DNA of 45,730 bases, taken from assembly GCA_019084485.1 (NCBI GenBank), contig JAHRFU010000024.1:1-45730 (forward strand), given 5' to 3'. Under the pieces are notes generated by a model. It saw only the letters and a program-made list of their open reading frames with translations, searched no databases and was not told the origin of the DNA. Below are positions 16,040 to 24,283 of the stretch, piece after piece (the first letter of the stretch is position 1; the number at the start of each line of letters is the position of its first letter). This DNA is from Desulforudis sp. (GTDB lineage Bacteria > Bacillota > Desulfotomaculia > Desulfotomaculales > Desulforudaceae). Made by a program: the position numbers and the translations under genes.

Positions 16040-17338
16040 TTGTCCGTTGAACCAAATGCAGCAACAGTTCAGATTGACGGCGGCGGTCTTAAGAAGTCAA
16101 TCGGGTTGACTCAGGCCGTAGCGTTATATGTCGGATCGGTTCTTGGTTCCGGTGTGCTCCTGATACCCGCCCTGGCGGCGGATGTGGCGGGTCCGGCCTC
16201 ACTCCTGGCCTGGGCCTTTATGTCGGTGTTGGTCATCCCAATGGCGCTTACGATGGGCTTGCTTTCAGCTCGCTACCCCGACGCTGGTGGTGTCTCCACC
16301 TTTGTCCGGCTGGCGTACGGCCCGGTACCGGGGGCGCTGGTGGGGTGGTTCTTTTTTGTCTCCGTACCGGTGGGAGCGCCCATTGTAGCTGTGACCGGAG
16401 CGGCCTATCTCGGCGCTGCTCTCTATCTATCCCACTTCTCCCAGGCCGTTGTCGCGGCGCTAATCTTAATTGTCGTTTTCTTTACTAACTATCTAGGAAT
16501 GAAGGCGGCTGGCCGGCTGCAGGTCGCTGTGGTTTCGGCGATTCTACTGGTCATCATCCTAGCGGCGGCCGGTGCCCTGCCCCGGGTGGATCCTGAGCAC
16601 TTCACTCCCTTTGTCCCTTTTGGCTGGTTGTCTGTGGCTCAGGCCGCAGCAATCATGTTTTGGTGCTTTATCGGCTGGGAAGCTGTAACCCATCTCTCCG
16701 AAGAATTTGTTGATCCCCAGCGGGACGTAATGCGCAGCGTGATCATCAGCATCGTGGTGGTTGGCGTAATGTACTTTGCCGTGGCCGTGGCTACGGTGGG
16801 GACTGCGTCTTACGGACCGGACAAGTCTGCCGCTTCATTAGCGGTGATGATGCGGGAAACCCTGGGGCCGGTTGCTGCTTGGGTAACGGGAATCACCGCG
16901 CTGTTCATCTGTGTGGCCACCGCCAATGCCTATGTCGGTGCCGCCTCCCGCGTCGGTTTTGCCCTGGCCCGGGCCGGTGCGGCCCCCCGAATCTTCGGGC
17001 ATCTCCACCCGAAGCACCGGACACCAGTCTTTTCATTAGCGGTCATCGCATTTGGAGCCGGGATTACCCTGTGGCTGATTGCCGGAGGGGTGGTCGGCTT
17101 GAAGGAACTGATCGTATTTCCAAACGCCACCTTTATGGCTACGTACATCGGCGGGTGTCTGGCTGGTATCCGCCTCCTGGAAGATCATAAGTGGGGTCGC
17201 CTGATGGCCTGGAGCGCTTTCTTTGCCACGGCCGGGGTCTACTTTTTCCTTGGATGGGCGGCCCTGGTACCGCCGGTGGTGATCCTGCTGGCCCTGGCCT
17301 TCAAGCGGCTGACGAACGGACTCCAGCGAGCGAGCTAG
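16040..17338 (+). CDS. APC-family amino-acid permease
   Basis: A 432-aa integral membrane protein with about 12 hydrophobic segments. The N-terminal VGSVLGSGVLLIPALAA is the APC-family substrate-binding loop after the first helix, and FWCFIGWEAVTHLSEE is the family's helix-6 region. It probably imports or exchanges an amino acid or amine; YjeH/ YfnA-like members are similar. TTG 16040 follows GGAGGT by 10 nt. It lies 43 nt after the HEAT-repeat gene, so they may be co-transcribed. Alanine dehydrogenase nearby suggests, weakly, alanine or a related substrate. Confidence 0.85.
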   Translation: MSVEPNAATVQIDGGGLKKSIGLTQAVALYVGSVLGSGVLLIPALAADVAGPASLLAWAFMSVLVIPMALTMGLLSARYPDAGGVSTFVRLAYGPVPGALVGWFFFVSVPVGAPIVAVTGAAYLGAALYLSHFSQAVVAALILIVVFFTNYLGMKAAGRLQVAVVSAILLVIILAAAGALPRVDPEHFTPFVPFGWLSVAQAAAIMFWCFIGWEAVTHLSEEFVDPQRDVMRSVIISIVVVGVMYFAVAVATVGTASYGPDKSAASLAVMMRETLGPVAAWVTGITALFICVATANAYVGAASRVGFALARAGAAPRIFGHLHPKHRTPVFSLAVIAFGAGITLWLIAGGVVGLKELIVFPNATFMATYIGGCLAGIRLLEDHKWGRLMAWSAFFATAGVYFFLGWAALVPPVVILLALAFKRLTNGLQRAS

Positions 17339-17444
17339 TGTCATATTGCAGGGGCTTGTGCAACCTCCGGAGGAGCATCGGCATGCTAAGCCCTGTGTGA
17401 GGGTAAACACTCTGAGCACCCCTTGCGCGGGGCAGGCAGCAGTC

Positions 17445-17768
17445 TTAGTGGACACGGGTAACCTGAATGACCTCGTCCTCACTGAGAATGACCAGGCGGT
17501 GGTCTCGGATATCGTATACGGTTTCGTCACCGACGTGCACGATTAAGGCGTGCATCTTCCCGTCTCCGTGGAAGACCAGAAAGCGGGCGTCACGGTCCGG
17601 ATAACGCTGCCGAATAACCGGAGGCACTTCTTCCGGTCCGACCAGGCGGGTGTCTTCCAGCGTAAAGCGGATTTCGGGTGTGGGCTCGGTTTTAGTCACG
17701 ATTACCGTCTTTCCAGTCCAGTTTTCCTTCACGACCCTATCAAATTCCGATGCCGAATTCAAGATCAA
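17445..17768 (-). CDS. Hypothetical protein, 107 aa
   Basis: A soluble 107-aa protein that I do not recognise. It is rich in charged residues and beta-strand-like segments (KTVIVTK, RFLVFHGD, ALIVHVGDETVYDI, HRLVILS), has no cysteine and no membrane segment. TTG start at 17768 follows AAAGGAG with 8 nt spacing. It is convergent with the permease gene. Codon use and the SD argue that it is real. Confidence 0.6.
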   Translation of the reverse strand: MILNSASEFDRVVKENWTGKTVIVTKTEPTPEIRFTLEDTRLVGPEEVPPVIRQRYPDRDARFLVFHGDGKMHALIVHVGDETVYDIRDHRLVILSEDEVIQVTRVH

Positions 17769-17834
17769 CGGCGTTACTCCTTTCGCGGTGATTGATCATA
17801 GTATGCTTTGCCGTCGGTCATTGGATACGGCAAT

Positions 17835-17861
17835 GGGGACAGGCTACTTTTGTGGATAACT
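17835..17861 (+). repeat. Dispersed repeat copy with DnaA-box-like end
   Basis: The core GGGGACAGGCTACTTT runs into TGTGGATAAC, whose TGTGGATAA is the reverse complement of the DnaA-box consensus TTATCCACA. The same joined unit appears at 7227-7271 on the other strand. Confidence 0.75.
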
Positions 17862-18341
17862 GTCCTTTTCTGTGGAGAACACCAACACCTGGCAGGTGCA
17901 GTGCGCGCTGAGGGTATTGCCGGAACAAACGATCGGGAGACTTGTAATGACAGCACGCCTTCAGGGCTTTCGGACTTTGAAACGCTTGTTTTTTGTTACG
18001 AATCTAGAGAAGTCTCAATTGGACTGTGTCCAATCAAAAATGCGCAGTGGAGCCGCGGATCAGCGTCGACCGCCTGTTTGAGTGAGCGCCACCGGGCAGG
18101 AAACGGGGACAGGCATCTTTTTCGAGACGTAATCTACCCGACCACCTAGCGTTTTGTATCATTGAGGGCTTAGAACGGGGATGTGTCTTGCATACAAGAA
18201 AAAGCAGCCTGTCCCCGATTTCCGCCCTGAGCAGATTCCTCTGTCACTTACGTGTTTGTGTAGGCAATCCCTCAGGAAAGCGCACTGCACCACACAACAA
18301 TTTTCATCATGGTTGTGCCGGTCGTTGGACGGAATGGGCGT

Positions 18342-18373
18342 CAAAAAGTAGCCTGTCCCCTTTTGTGGATAAC
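18342..18373 (-). repeat. Dispersed repeat copy
   Basis: The core is in reverse orientation (AAAAAGTAGCCTGTCCCC), followed by TTTTGTGGATAAC on the plus strand. The DnaA-box-like part therefore keeps the plus orientation while the core is flipped relative to the copy at 17835. Confidence 0.75.
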
Positions 18374-19090
18374 TTAGCAGTGGGGGCAGGTGGGGCGCTT
18401 GGGGAAGGTCATTTCGTCGAAGCGGGCGCTGAGGGCGTCCCAGATCAACAGACGCCCGACCAGCAGTTCGCCGAGTCCTGTCAGGTATTTTACGGCTTCA
18501 CCGGCTTGAATGGTGCCGATCAGGCCGGCGACCGGTCCGAAGGTACCGGTGGTCTCGGGTTCACGGGAGTCCCCGTCTTCGTATAGGCAGGACCAACATG
18601 GTCCCCGGTTCGGTAGGAAGGTGGTCACGTGACCGTAGTACTCACTGATCGCCCCGTGTACCCACGGCTTACCGGTTTTCCGGCAAGTGTGGTGCAAGAG
18701 CCGGCGAGTGGCGAGGTTGTCCGTGCAGTCGAGAATGATATCGTAGTCTGCGATGGTTTCGGCCGCGTTGCCGAATCCCAGGCGATAGGGATAGAGCCGG
18801 ATGTCGATTTCCGGATTCAGCGCGCCTAGGCGTTCAAGAGCGGCCTGCCCTTTCGGGTGCCCGATGTCGCCTGTGGTATAGAGAACTTGCCGCTGCAGAT
18901 TTGACTGGTCCACCCGATCCCCTTCCACAATCCCGATCCGGCCCACCCCGGCCGCGGCCAGATAATACAGCACCGGGGAACCGAGCCCCCCGGCACCCAC
19001 CACCAGCGCCGTCGAATCGGCCAAACGCTCCTGTGTCTCCTGCCCCCAACCCGGCAGGATCAGGTTTCGGCTGTAGCGTTCTGTGTTCAT
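18374..19090 (-). CDS. moeB: MoeB/ThiF-family sulfur-carrier adenylyltransferase
   Basis: A 238-aa E1-like enzyme. VVGAGGLGSPV (31-40) binds ATP, D121 lies in LDCTDN, and two CxxC pairs (C165/C168 and C235/C238) form the zinc site; the protein ends exactly at the last cysteine. It adenylates the C-terminal glycine of a MoaD/ThiS-type carrier before sulfur transfer. The carrier gene lies directly upstream (stop 5 nt before this start), and its last codons contain this gene's SD. With aor further upstream, the pair probably serves assembly of the tungstopterin cofactor. A ThiF or HesA role is possible. Confidence 0.87.
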   Translation of the reverse strand: MNTERYSRNLILPGWGQETQERLADSTALVVGAGGLGSPVLYYLAAAGVGRIGIVEGDRVDQSNLQRQVLYTTGDIGHPKGQAALERLGALNPEIDIRLYPYRLGFGNAAETIADYDIILDCTDNLATRRLLHHTCRKTGKPWVHGAISEYYGHVTTFLPNRGPCWSCLYEDGDSREPETTGTFGPVAGLIGTIQAGEAVKYLTGLGELLVGRLLIWDALSARFDEMTFPKRPTCPHC

Positions 19091-19095
19091 ATTGG

Positions 19096-19338
19096 TTACC
19101 CTCCAGCTACGGGAGGGAAAACCCCCACCCGGTCTGCCTCACGCAGGACGTATTCCATTTCGGCGTGGATACCGTTAACCATCACAATCTTCACTTGTTC
19201 CAGGGGAACGCCCAGCGTCCGGAGCAGTCCGTCCACGGTTGTGCCCTCGGGAACCTCCAGTGCAGTCCCCTCGCCGGGTGCAGGGGGCCGCAGATAGCGC
19301 TGTAGGGTGGCAAAGAGGCGGATGCTGATCCTGATCAT
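19096..19338 (-). CDS. moaD: MoaD/ThiS-family sulfur carrier protein
   Basis: An 80-aa beta-grasp protein ending in VAGG, the di-glycine tail that becomes the thiocarboxylate. ISIRLFATLQRYL at the start and KIVMVNGIHAEMEYVL in the middle fit MoaD. Such carriers donate sulfur for the dithiolene of molybdopterin or tungstopterin. It lies between aor and moeB, and a hairpin terminator sits just upstream, so it may receive only part of the aor transcription. The SD is GGAGAG. Confidence 0.87.
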   Translation of the reverse strand: MIRISIRLFATLQRYLRPPAPGEGTALEVPEGTTVDGLLRTLGVPLEQVKIVMVNGIHAEMEYVLREADRVGVFPPVAGG

Positions 19339-19368
19339 TCGTCAAATAACTCTCCCTGTAGTTAAAGA

Positions 19369-19397
19369 ACGGGGTGAGGTTCTTAGCCCCACCCCGT
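19369..19397 (-). terminator. Terminator or attenuator between aor and moaD
   Basis: On the minus strand ACGGGGTGGGG pairs with CCTCACCCCGT (19397-19387 with 19379-19369), with one mismatch and a 7-nt loop, followed by TCTTTAA. It could cut transcription from aor before moaD-moeB. Confidence 0.7.
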
Positions 19398-19433
19398 CTC
19401 TGTCAGATCTAGTCTATCCTTTGACTGCCGGTA

Positions 19434-21173
19434 TTAGAAGTTGTATACCGAGTCCAGCTCTTCGTCCGTGACATCGAAGACCACATCGTGCGGCGCGAGC
19501 TTCTCGTACTTCATGAAATCCGGGAGCCGGTCGTGGGCTTTGGTAAAGCCGGCGGCCTCGTTGAACTTCCGCTCTTTACGCAGGACTTCCTTTCCGGCCT
19601 CGATGGCGTCCGCCACGGTGTAGGGACGGCCCAGCCGTGCGGCGTACATGTCCGCCACCGCAGGTAGCGCGTAGTCAATATCCAGTAGCGGGAAGGCCGT
19701 GAACAGGCAGAGGCCGGAGGCGTCCACGAAGGCTGTGGCGATTTGCAGGTTTCGGGCCAGGTCGACCTGACCTTCGGCCTTCAGCGGATCCACGAATCCG
19801 CCGACCTTCAGGATGTTGCTGGTAACCGAATATCCGGCAGTATGGTCGGCACCCATGGTTGAGGTCGCATAGGTGACCCCAATGCCCTTTACGGCGCGCG
19901 GGTCGTAGGCCGGCATACCCTGGCCCTTGACGGTTGGGACACGAACCACGCCGAAAACGCGGCCGGTGACCTCTGCGCCTGCGCCGACGATGCGTCCGAG
20001 CGGGGTAGCGTTACGCACTTCCTTGTCGAGTAGGGCGATAGCCCCATCCCCGTCGCCAAAGGGTAAGAGTCCGGCTTCCATCAGGACACCGATGGTGACG
20101 CCGGTCTCGATGGTGTCCAATCCGACATCGTTGCAAAGGTAGTTCAGCCTGGCGATGGTGTCTAAGACCCCGATGCCGCAGTTGGCACCTAGAGCCCAGG
20201 ACGATTCGTACTCCAGCGGGGCGCAGGCGACCTCGCCTTTCTCGTCGGGAATGATGTTTGAGCAGCGGATGATGCAGCCTGGATGGCAGCCGTGACCCAT
20301 TTTCCCTTTGCCCCCACGGGTCTTGCACAACTCGGCCATTGCTTCCCCGCCGGTCTTGGCGGCGTCATCAAAACGACCGGAGCTGAAGTTGTTAGTGGGC
20401 AGTCCGCCTGCTTCGTTCAAGATGTTAATCAGGACGGCAGTGCCGAAAGCCGGCAGAGCCTGTGCGGTTACAGGATGCTCAAGGATCGCTTTGGAGAGGA
20501 GCTTCTGGGCTTCCTTAAAGCTCTCCTTGTCCGCCACCGGTGCCTCAAATGTCTTGTCGCAAACCAGTACAATAGCCTTGAGGCCCTTGGAGCCCATCAC
20601 GGCACCCAGCCCACCGCGCCCGGCGTAGCGTCCCGGGTGGTTTTCCCGGTCGTTTGTGGAAACCCCGGCGTTCGGCATTCCGGCTTCGCCGGCCGGTCCG
20701 ATGCACATGATGCCTGCTCCGGTGCCGTACTTCTCCCAGAGCCGCGTATTCAGCTCATAGCAACCCAGCCCGGCTAGAGCACCGGCCGGTTCGAGCTTGG
20801 CCCCTTCAGCGGAGACAACCAGGACGTAGAAACCCTTTTCGGCGGGCTGGCCTTCCACAACCAGCGCCCGGATACCGAGGCTAGCCAGTTTCTGGGCGGA
20901 GATACCCCCAGCATTGGATTCCTTGATCGTTCCCGTCAGGGGGGACTTGGCTCCTACGGACAATCTCCCGGAAGATGGGGCCGTGGTTCCAGTTAGGATT
21001 CCTGGTGCAAATACTAATTTATTGCGTTCGCTGAGTGCGTGTGCTGTTGGTGGTACTTCTGCGGCGACAATGGTGGATGTCATGGCGCGGCCGCCCAGCA
21101 GGGAATACTCGTCCGGCAGTTCCTCAGAGCGGACCTCCAGGTCTGACATGTTTACGCGCAGTAGTTTCTCCAT
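19434..21173 (-). CDS. aor: Aldehyde:ferredoxin oxidoreductase, tungsten type
   Basis: A 579-aa AOR-family protein. The N-terminal domain has LLGGRAMTS, PGILTGTTAPSSGRLSVGAKSP (as two blocks) and AGRGGLGAVMGSKGLKAIV, which bind the bis-pterin tungsten centre. The [4Fe-4S] ligands are probably C296, C300 and C304 (CHPGCIIRC) with C489 near the C-terminus. AOR oxidises aldehydes to acids, or reduces acids, with ferredoxin. The Cys spacing CxxxCxxxC differs from the CxxCxxxC of Pyrococcus AOR, so substrate range is uncertain. Start ATG 21173 follows GGAGGTG. Sulfur-carrier genes follow downstream. Confidence 0.93.
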   Translation of the reverse strand: MEKLLRVNMSDLEVRSEELPDEYSLLGGRAMTSTIVAAEVPPTAHALSERNKLVFAPGILTGTTAPSSGRLSVGAKSPLTGTIKESNAGGISAQKLASLGIRALVVEGQPAEKGFYVLVVSAEGAKLEPAGALAGLGCYELNTRLWEKYGTGAGIMCIGPAGEAGMPNAGVSTNDRENHPGRYAGRGGLGAVMGSKGLKAIVLVCDKTFEAPVADKESFKEAQKLLSKAILEHPVTAQALPAFGTAVLINILNEAGGLPTNNFSSGRFDDAAKTGGEAMAELCKTRGGKGKMGHGCHPGCIIRCSNIIPDEKGEVACAPLEYESSWALGANCGIGVLDTIARLNYLCNDVGLDTIETGVTIGVLMEAGLLPFGDGDGAIALLDKEVRNATPLGRIVGAGAEVTGRVFGVVRVPTVKGQGMPAYDPRAVKGIGVTYATSTMGADHTAGYSVTSNILKVGGFVDPLKAEGQVDLARNLQIATAFVDASGLCLFTAFPLLDIDYALPAVADMYAARLGRPYTVADAIEAGKEVLRKERKFNEAAGFTKAHDRLPDFMKYEKLAPHDVVFDVTDEELDSVYNF

Positions 21174-21309
21174 TGAAACACCTCCACAAATTCCCGATTA
21201 TTATTGGTGGTATCATCTACTTACAGACTAATTGATTAACCTGCGGATGGTCAATACATTCCGCTTGTCGAATGAACCCGAATCCCGAATATTTGTGTGT
21301 TCTGAACTG

Positions 21310-21645
21310 CTAGCGGGCGAGGGCGGCCCCGAACATAATCAGCCCGATGCCGACCAGGGTGCGGGCGCTGATGGTGCCGTTGAGGAGCAGGACGGAGAGC
21401 AGGGCCAGAGCTAGGGTATAGATGCCCACCTGAAAACCGACCACTCCGGGCAGGTTGTACGAAAGCGCGGTGGCTCTGGTGAAGGCGATAAAGATCAAGG
21501 CGTTAGCCAGGATGATCAGTGGTACGACCATCGTGTTGTACTTCAGGGCCGGCCAGAGGGTTGGCTCCACATACCGGATCTGGCCGATGGCGACCAGAGC
21601 GATCAACAGGCTACCGGCCACGATGAAGGCAATAATCTGCAGCAC
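21310..21645 (-). CDS. Small multi-drug-resistance / EamA-like membrane protein
   Basis: A 111-aa protein with four hydrophobic segments: IIAFIVAGSLLIALVAIG, a second around VVPLIILANALIFIAF, a third at GFQVGIYTLALALLSVLL and a fourth at LVGIGLIMFGAALA. This is the size and topology of half-size drug/metabolite transporters. It could form dimers and export small molecules. GTG start at 21645; the SD is weak. It is unlinked to aor, from which 136 nt separate it. Confidence 0.65.
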   Translation of the reverse strand: MLQIIAFIVAGSLLIALVAIGQIRYVEPTLWPALKYNTMVVPLIILANALIFIAFTRATALSYNLPGVVGFQVGIYTLALALLSVLLLNGTISARTLVGIGLIMFGAALAR

Positions 21646-21798
21646 AGCATTTAACTCACTTTTCTTAGACTCTACCCCTTAGTATATGGTAAGAGTGTCC
21701 ACGGATAAATAAACATTTTGATGGAATGACCCGGGAAACCATGCAACCGCACGTCTGATTGCAGCGTCTAAGGGTATGAAGGGGGTCAGGGGTAGGGA

Positions 21799-21990
21799 TG
21801 AATTCAGTCAGCGAGGCAAGACCTGGTGCAGGGATTAAGGTCAAGCGATCCCGGTGCCGTTAATCGCTTGGTCGGCCTGTACGCGGACCGGATGCTGCGG
21901 GCAGCCTACCTGATCTGTGGTGACCCACCATCTGGCCGAGGAATGCCACGGTGGTCGGTGAGGCGAATCAAGGTTTTCAAAGCATTTCAG
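21799..21990 (+). pseudogene. Relic of an ECF-type RNA polymerase sigma factor
   Basis: The frame reads DLVQGLRSSDPGAVNRLVG and LYADRMLRAAYLICGD, the start of sigma-70 region 2 of an ECF factor, then shifts by one base into HHLAEE, the continuation of the same region, and stops soon after. A potential ATG at about 21797 is out of frame with this. Regions 2.4 and 4 are missing. It is a broken gene, followed by a second relic. Confidence 0.7.
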
Positions 21991-22006
21991 GAGGCATCAG
22001 CACCTT

Positions 22007-22365
22007 ATGATCGGAGCTACACTGAGAATCAAGAACAAAACCATTATCGTCTCAATCCTCCTCCTACTGTTAGGCATCATTGGGTGTGTGCCGGCCGGGC
22101 CGGGCTACCTGATGGGGCAGGCCCGAGCGGCACAGGCGAACGGAGATCAGGCCCGGGCCGTAGCTTTGTACGACCGTGTGCTTAAGCTTTTCCCCTGGAA
22201 TGAATACCGGGCTGGTGAGGCTCTTTATTGGTCGGCTCAGGTTTTACCCGGTGAAGAGAAGTTCGAGGCTTACATTTTTGCCGGCGCCTCGCCGATCTGA
22301 CTATGGATGAACGCGTCGTCTCGATTGTCCGTGATCTTAAGGTGGAATACGAGGGGGCTAGGTAG
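22007..22365 (+). pseudogene. Broken lipoprotein gene with a TPR-like repeat
   Basis: ATG 22007 opens a 97-aa frame with a signal sequence, a lipobox (LGIIGC) and a TPR-like helix pair (MGQARAAQANGDQARAVALY). The frame ends at 22300, but an overlapping frame continues as LADLTMDERVVSIVRDL to a stop at 22363-22365, which suggests one frameshift near 22270. It follows the sigma-factor relic, so both may come from one lost regulatory operon. The protein might still be made in short form. Confidence 0.5.
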
Positions 22366-24082
22366 GTTTCAGAAGCAGTTCCTGCTGGTGACGGCCCCTA
22401 TTCGCGATCACGTCGCAGAAGGCCCAAGTCAACTCAGGGTCGAACTGGGTGCCGGAGCAGTTCTTCAACTCAGACAGAGCCTCGGCGCCCGTCATTGCTC
22501 TACGGTGCGGACGGTTGTTGGTTATCGCCTCATAGGCATCCACAATGGCCAGGATGCGCGCTTCCACGGGGATCGCTTCACCCGCAAGCCCAAGCGGGTA
22601 TCCCTGTCCGTTCCACCACTCGTGGTGCTTAAGGATTAAGTCGGCAATCATTACTAGGCTAGGAAGCGATTGTGCGATTCGGTATCCGATTTCACTGTGC
22701 CGCTGCACTTCCATTTTTTCCTCAGGACTTAGTGATGCCGGTTTAAAGAGAACATGGTCAGGGATGGCCACCTTGCCGATGTCGTGAAACTGGGCCAGTA
22801 GGCGGAGTTCGGTTATCCCCTGTTGGGCCAGTCCAATTCTCTGACCCAGAGCGACTACCAGGTCTTCCATGTGCTCAGCGTGTCCTTCGGCCAGGAAGTC
22901 TTTTTCTTTCAGGGCTTTTGTCAGGATTTGAAGTGTGACGCTGTGGGTACTTTCGCTTCGGAGCAGCTTGTCGCGATACATATTGTTGTCTGCTTCCCTG
23001 AATAGTTCATTCACCCCCACCGTATCGCCGCTACTTACCGCAAACCCCACGGACAGACTCACGGGCAACTCCGGATTCGTTTGGTTGTAGTCGGCTATTG
23101 AGATCCTGATTCGATTGCAGGCTTCCTCAACACTTACAGCATCGCTCCGGGGGAGAATAGCGGCGAATTCATCCCCCCCGATCCGGGCGACGACATCATT
23201 TGTCCGGAAACAGCTCTGGATCAACTCAGCCGCCTTTTTGAGCAGCAAATCACCGACTGCATGTCCCAGGGTGTCGTTCACAAACTTCAGAGCATCCAGA
23301 TCACAGACGATAAGTCCCACTGGAGTGTAGCGACCTCCCGCCAGTCGGCGCATCTCCTCTTCAAAATAGGAGCGATTATAGACTCCGGTCAGCGAATCGT
23401 GCAGGCTTAGAAACCGGAGCTGCTCCTCCGCCTGTTTACGTTCGGTGATGTTTCGGGCAATGCTCTCGAGGGCCACGATTTCCCCCGCCTCATTAAAAAC
23501 GGGTACAATATTCTGTTCAGCCCAGACGATACCCCCATCCTTACGAACATACCTCACCAGAAAAGGCTCGTTCCGGGAGACCAAAGATTGGCTGATGCCG
23601 GTAACCAGTTTAATGTCATCCGGATGTACAATCCGTAGATGGAGGGTGGGGTCATTGTAAAACTCTTCCGGACTGTACCCCGTAATGGCTGTAACTGCTG
23701 GGCTCACGTATTCCCAATGATGGTTTGGCTTGATCCGGAAACGGAAGATTACGTCCTGGCCGTTTTCAATGAGCTGCCGGAAACGCTCCTCCGTTCTTAA
23801 GAAGTCACGCTCGCGCTTCAGGTTTGTCAGCAACACCCGGCGAAAACTGAAAAGGAACACGGTACTGATCAGAGCGGCGAAGCCTACACACATGAACCAA
23901 TACAGGGGTATCGTGGGATCCGGAAAGAGGGTTTCGTGAAGATGCAGGAATAGCGTGAAGGCCAGGGTTATCCCAATCACGTAGTAAATGGTAAGGGACA
24001 GAGTTCGCTTCCTTGCCGCAATACCTGTGTCATCACGGCTACAACCAGTCGTGCCATATTTTTGTTGATTCGGCTGGTCCAT
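22358..24082 (-). CDS. Membrane PAS-GGDEF-HD-GYP protein (cyclic-di-GMP turnover)
   Basis: A 574-aa protein. Two N-terminal hydrophobic segments (about residues 25-45 and 55-78) are followed by a PAS domain with LTGVYN linker, a GGDEF domain (RIGGDEFAAIL) and a C-terminal HD-GYP domain (FHDIGKVAIPD and HHEWWNGQGYP). The GGDEF domain has a product-inhibition site, RTND, five residues before GGDEF. It can thus in principle both make and break cyclic-di-GMP. ATG 24082 is chosen because GGGGAG lies 5 nt upstream; ATG 24109 has no SD. Its C-terminal end overlaps the lipoprotein relic by 8 nt, convergently. Confidence 0.9.
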   Translation of the reverse strand: MDQPNQQKYGTTGCSRDDTGIAARKRTLSLTIYYVIGITLAFTLFLHLHETLFPDPTIPLYWFMCVGFAALISTVFLFSFRRVLLTNLKRERDFLRTEERFRQLIENGQDVIFRFRIKPNHHWEYVSPAVTAITGYSPEEFYNDPTLHLRIVHPDDIKLVTGISQSLVSRNEPFLVRYVRKDGGIVWAEQNIVPVFNEAGEIVALESIARNITERKQAEEQLRFLSLHDSLTGVYNRSYFEEEMRRLAGGRYTPVGLIVCDLDALKFVNDTLGHAVGDLLLKKAAELIQSCFRTNDVVARIGGDEFAAILPRSDAVSVEEACNRIRISIADYNQTNPELPVSLSVGFAVSSGDTVGVNELFREADNNMYRDKLLRSESTHSVTLQILTKALKEKDFLAEGHAEHMEDLVVALGQRIGLAQQGITELRLLAQFHDIGKVAIPDHVLFKPASLSPEEKMEVQRHSEIGYRIAQSLPSLVMIADLILKHHEWWNGQGYPLGLAGEAIPVEARILAIVDAYEAITNNRPHRRAMTGAEALSELKNCSGTQFDPELTWAFCDVIANRGRHQQELLLKPT

Positions 24083-24231
24083 AATTACTCCCCAAAGCGG
24101 TGCTCGCATTTTCGGGTTGACTCGGACAGAAATTCTCTATCCACAAGCTAATTCCCTGCATCTGGTAGAAATAAAAATTCGGGTCTATTTGGGGCTGCCT
24201 TCAAAGCTGGTGTCTTTTGGTGCTACTGTTA

Positions 24232-24237
24232 TATAAT
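24232..24237 (+). promoter_or_regulatory. Possible -10 element for degV
   Basis: TATAAT occurs about 47 nt upstream of the degV start. No good -35 hexamer is seen at the right distance. Confidence 0.35.
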
Positions 24238-24283
24238 CTGTGGTATGGCAGGTTCTTGATATTATTAGTTGGGGGTGTTTTTG

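Larger units (their letters stand above)
17769..18373. other. Gene-free block carrying four copies of a short repeat
   Basis: About 600 bases with no convincing gene; the open frames in it lack SD sites and family features. The core of a dispersed repeat occurs as GGGGACAGGC at 17835-17844 and 18105-18114 in one orientation, and as its reverse complement at about 18206-18215 and 18351-18360. The block could be a nested repeat cluster or a decayed insertion. Confidence 0.6.

Noticed and set aside
17872-18344. Short open frames on both strands in the repeat block
   Set aside because: They have no SD, no family features and are largely made of repeat sequence.
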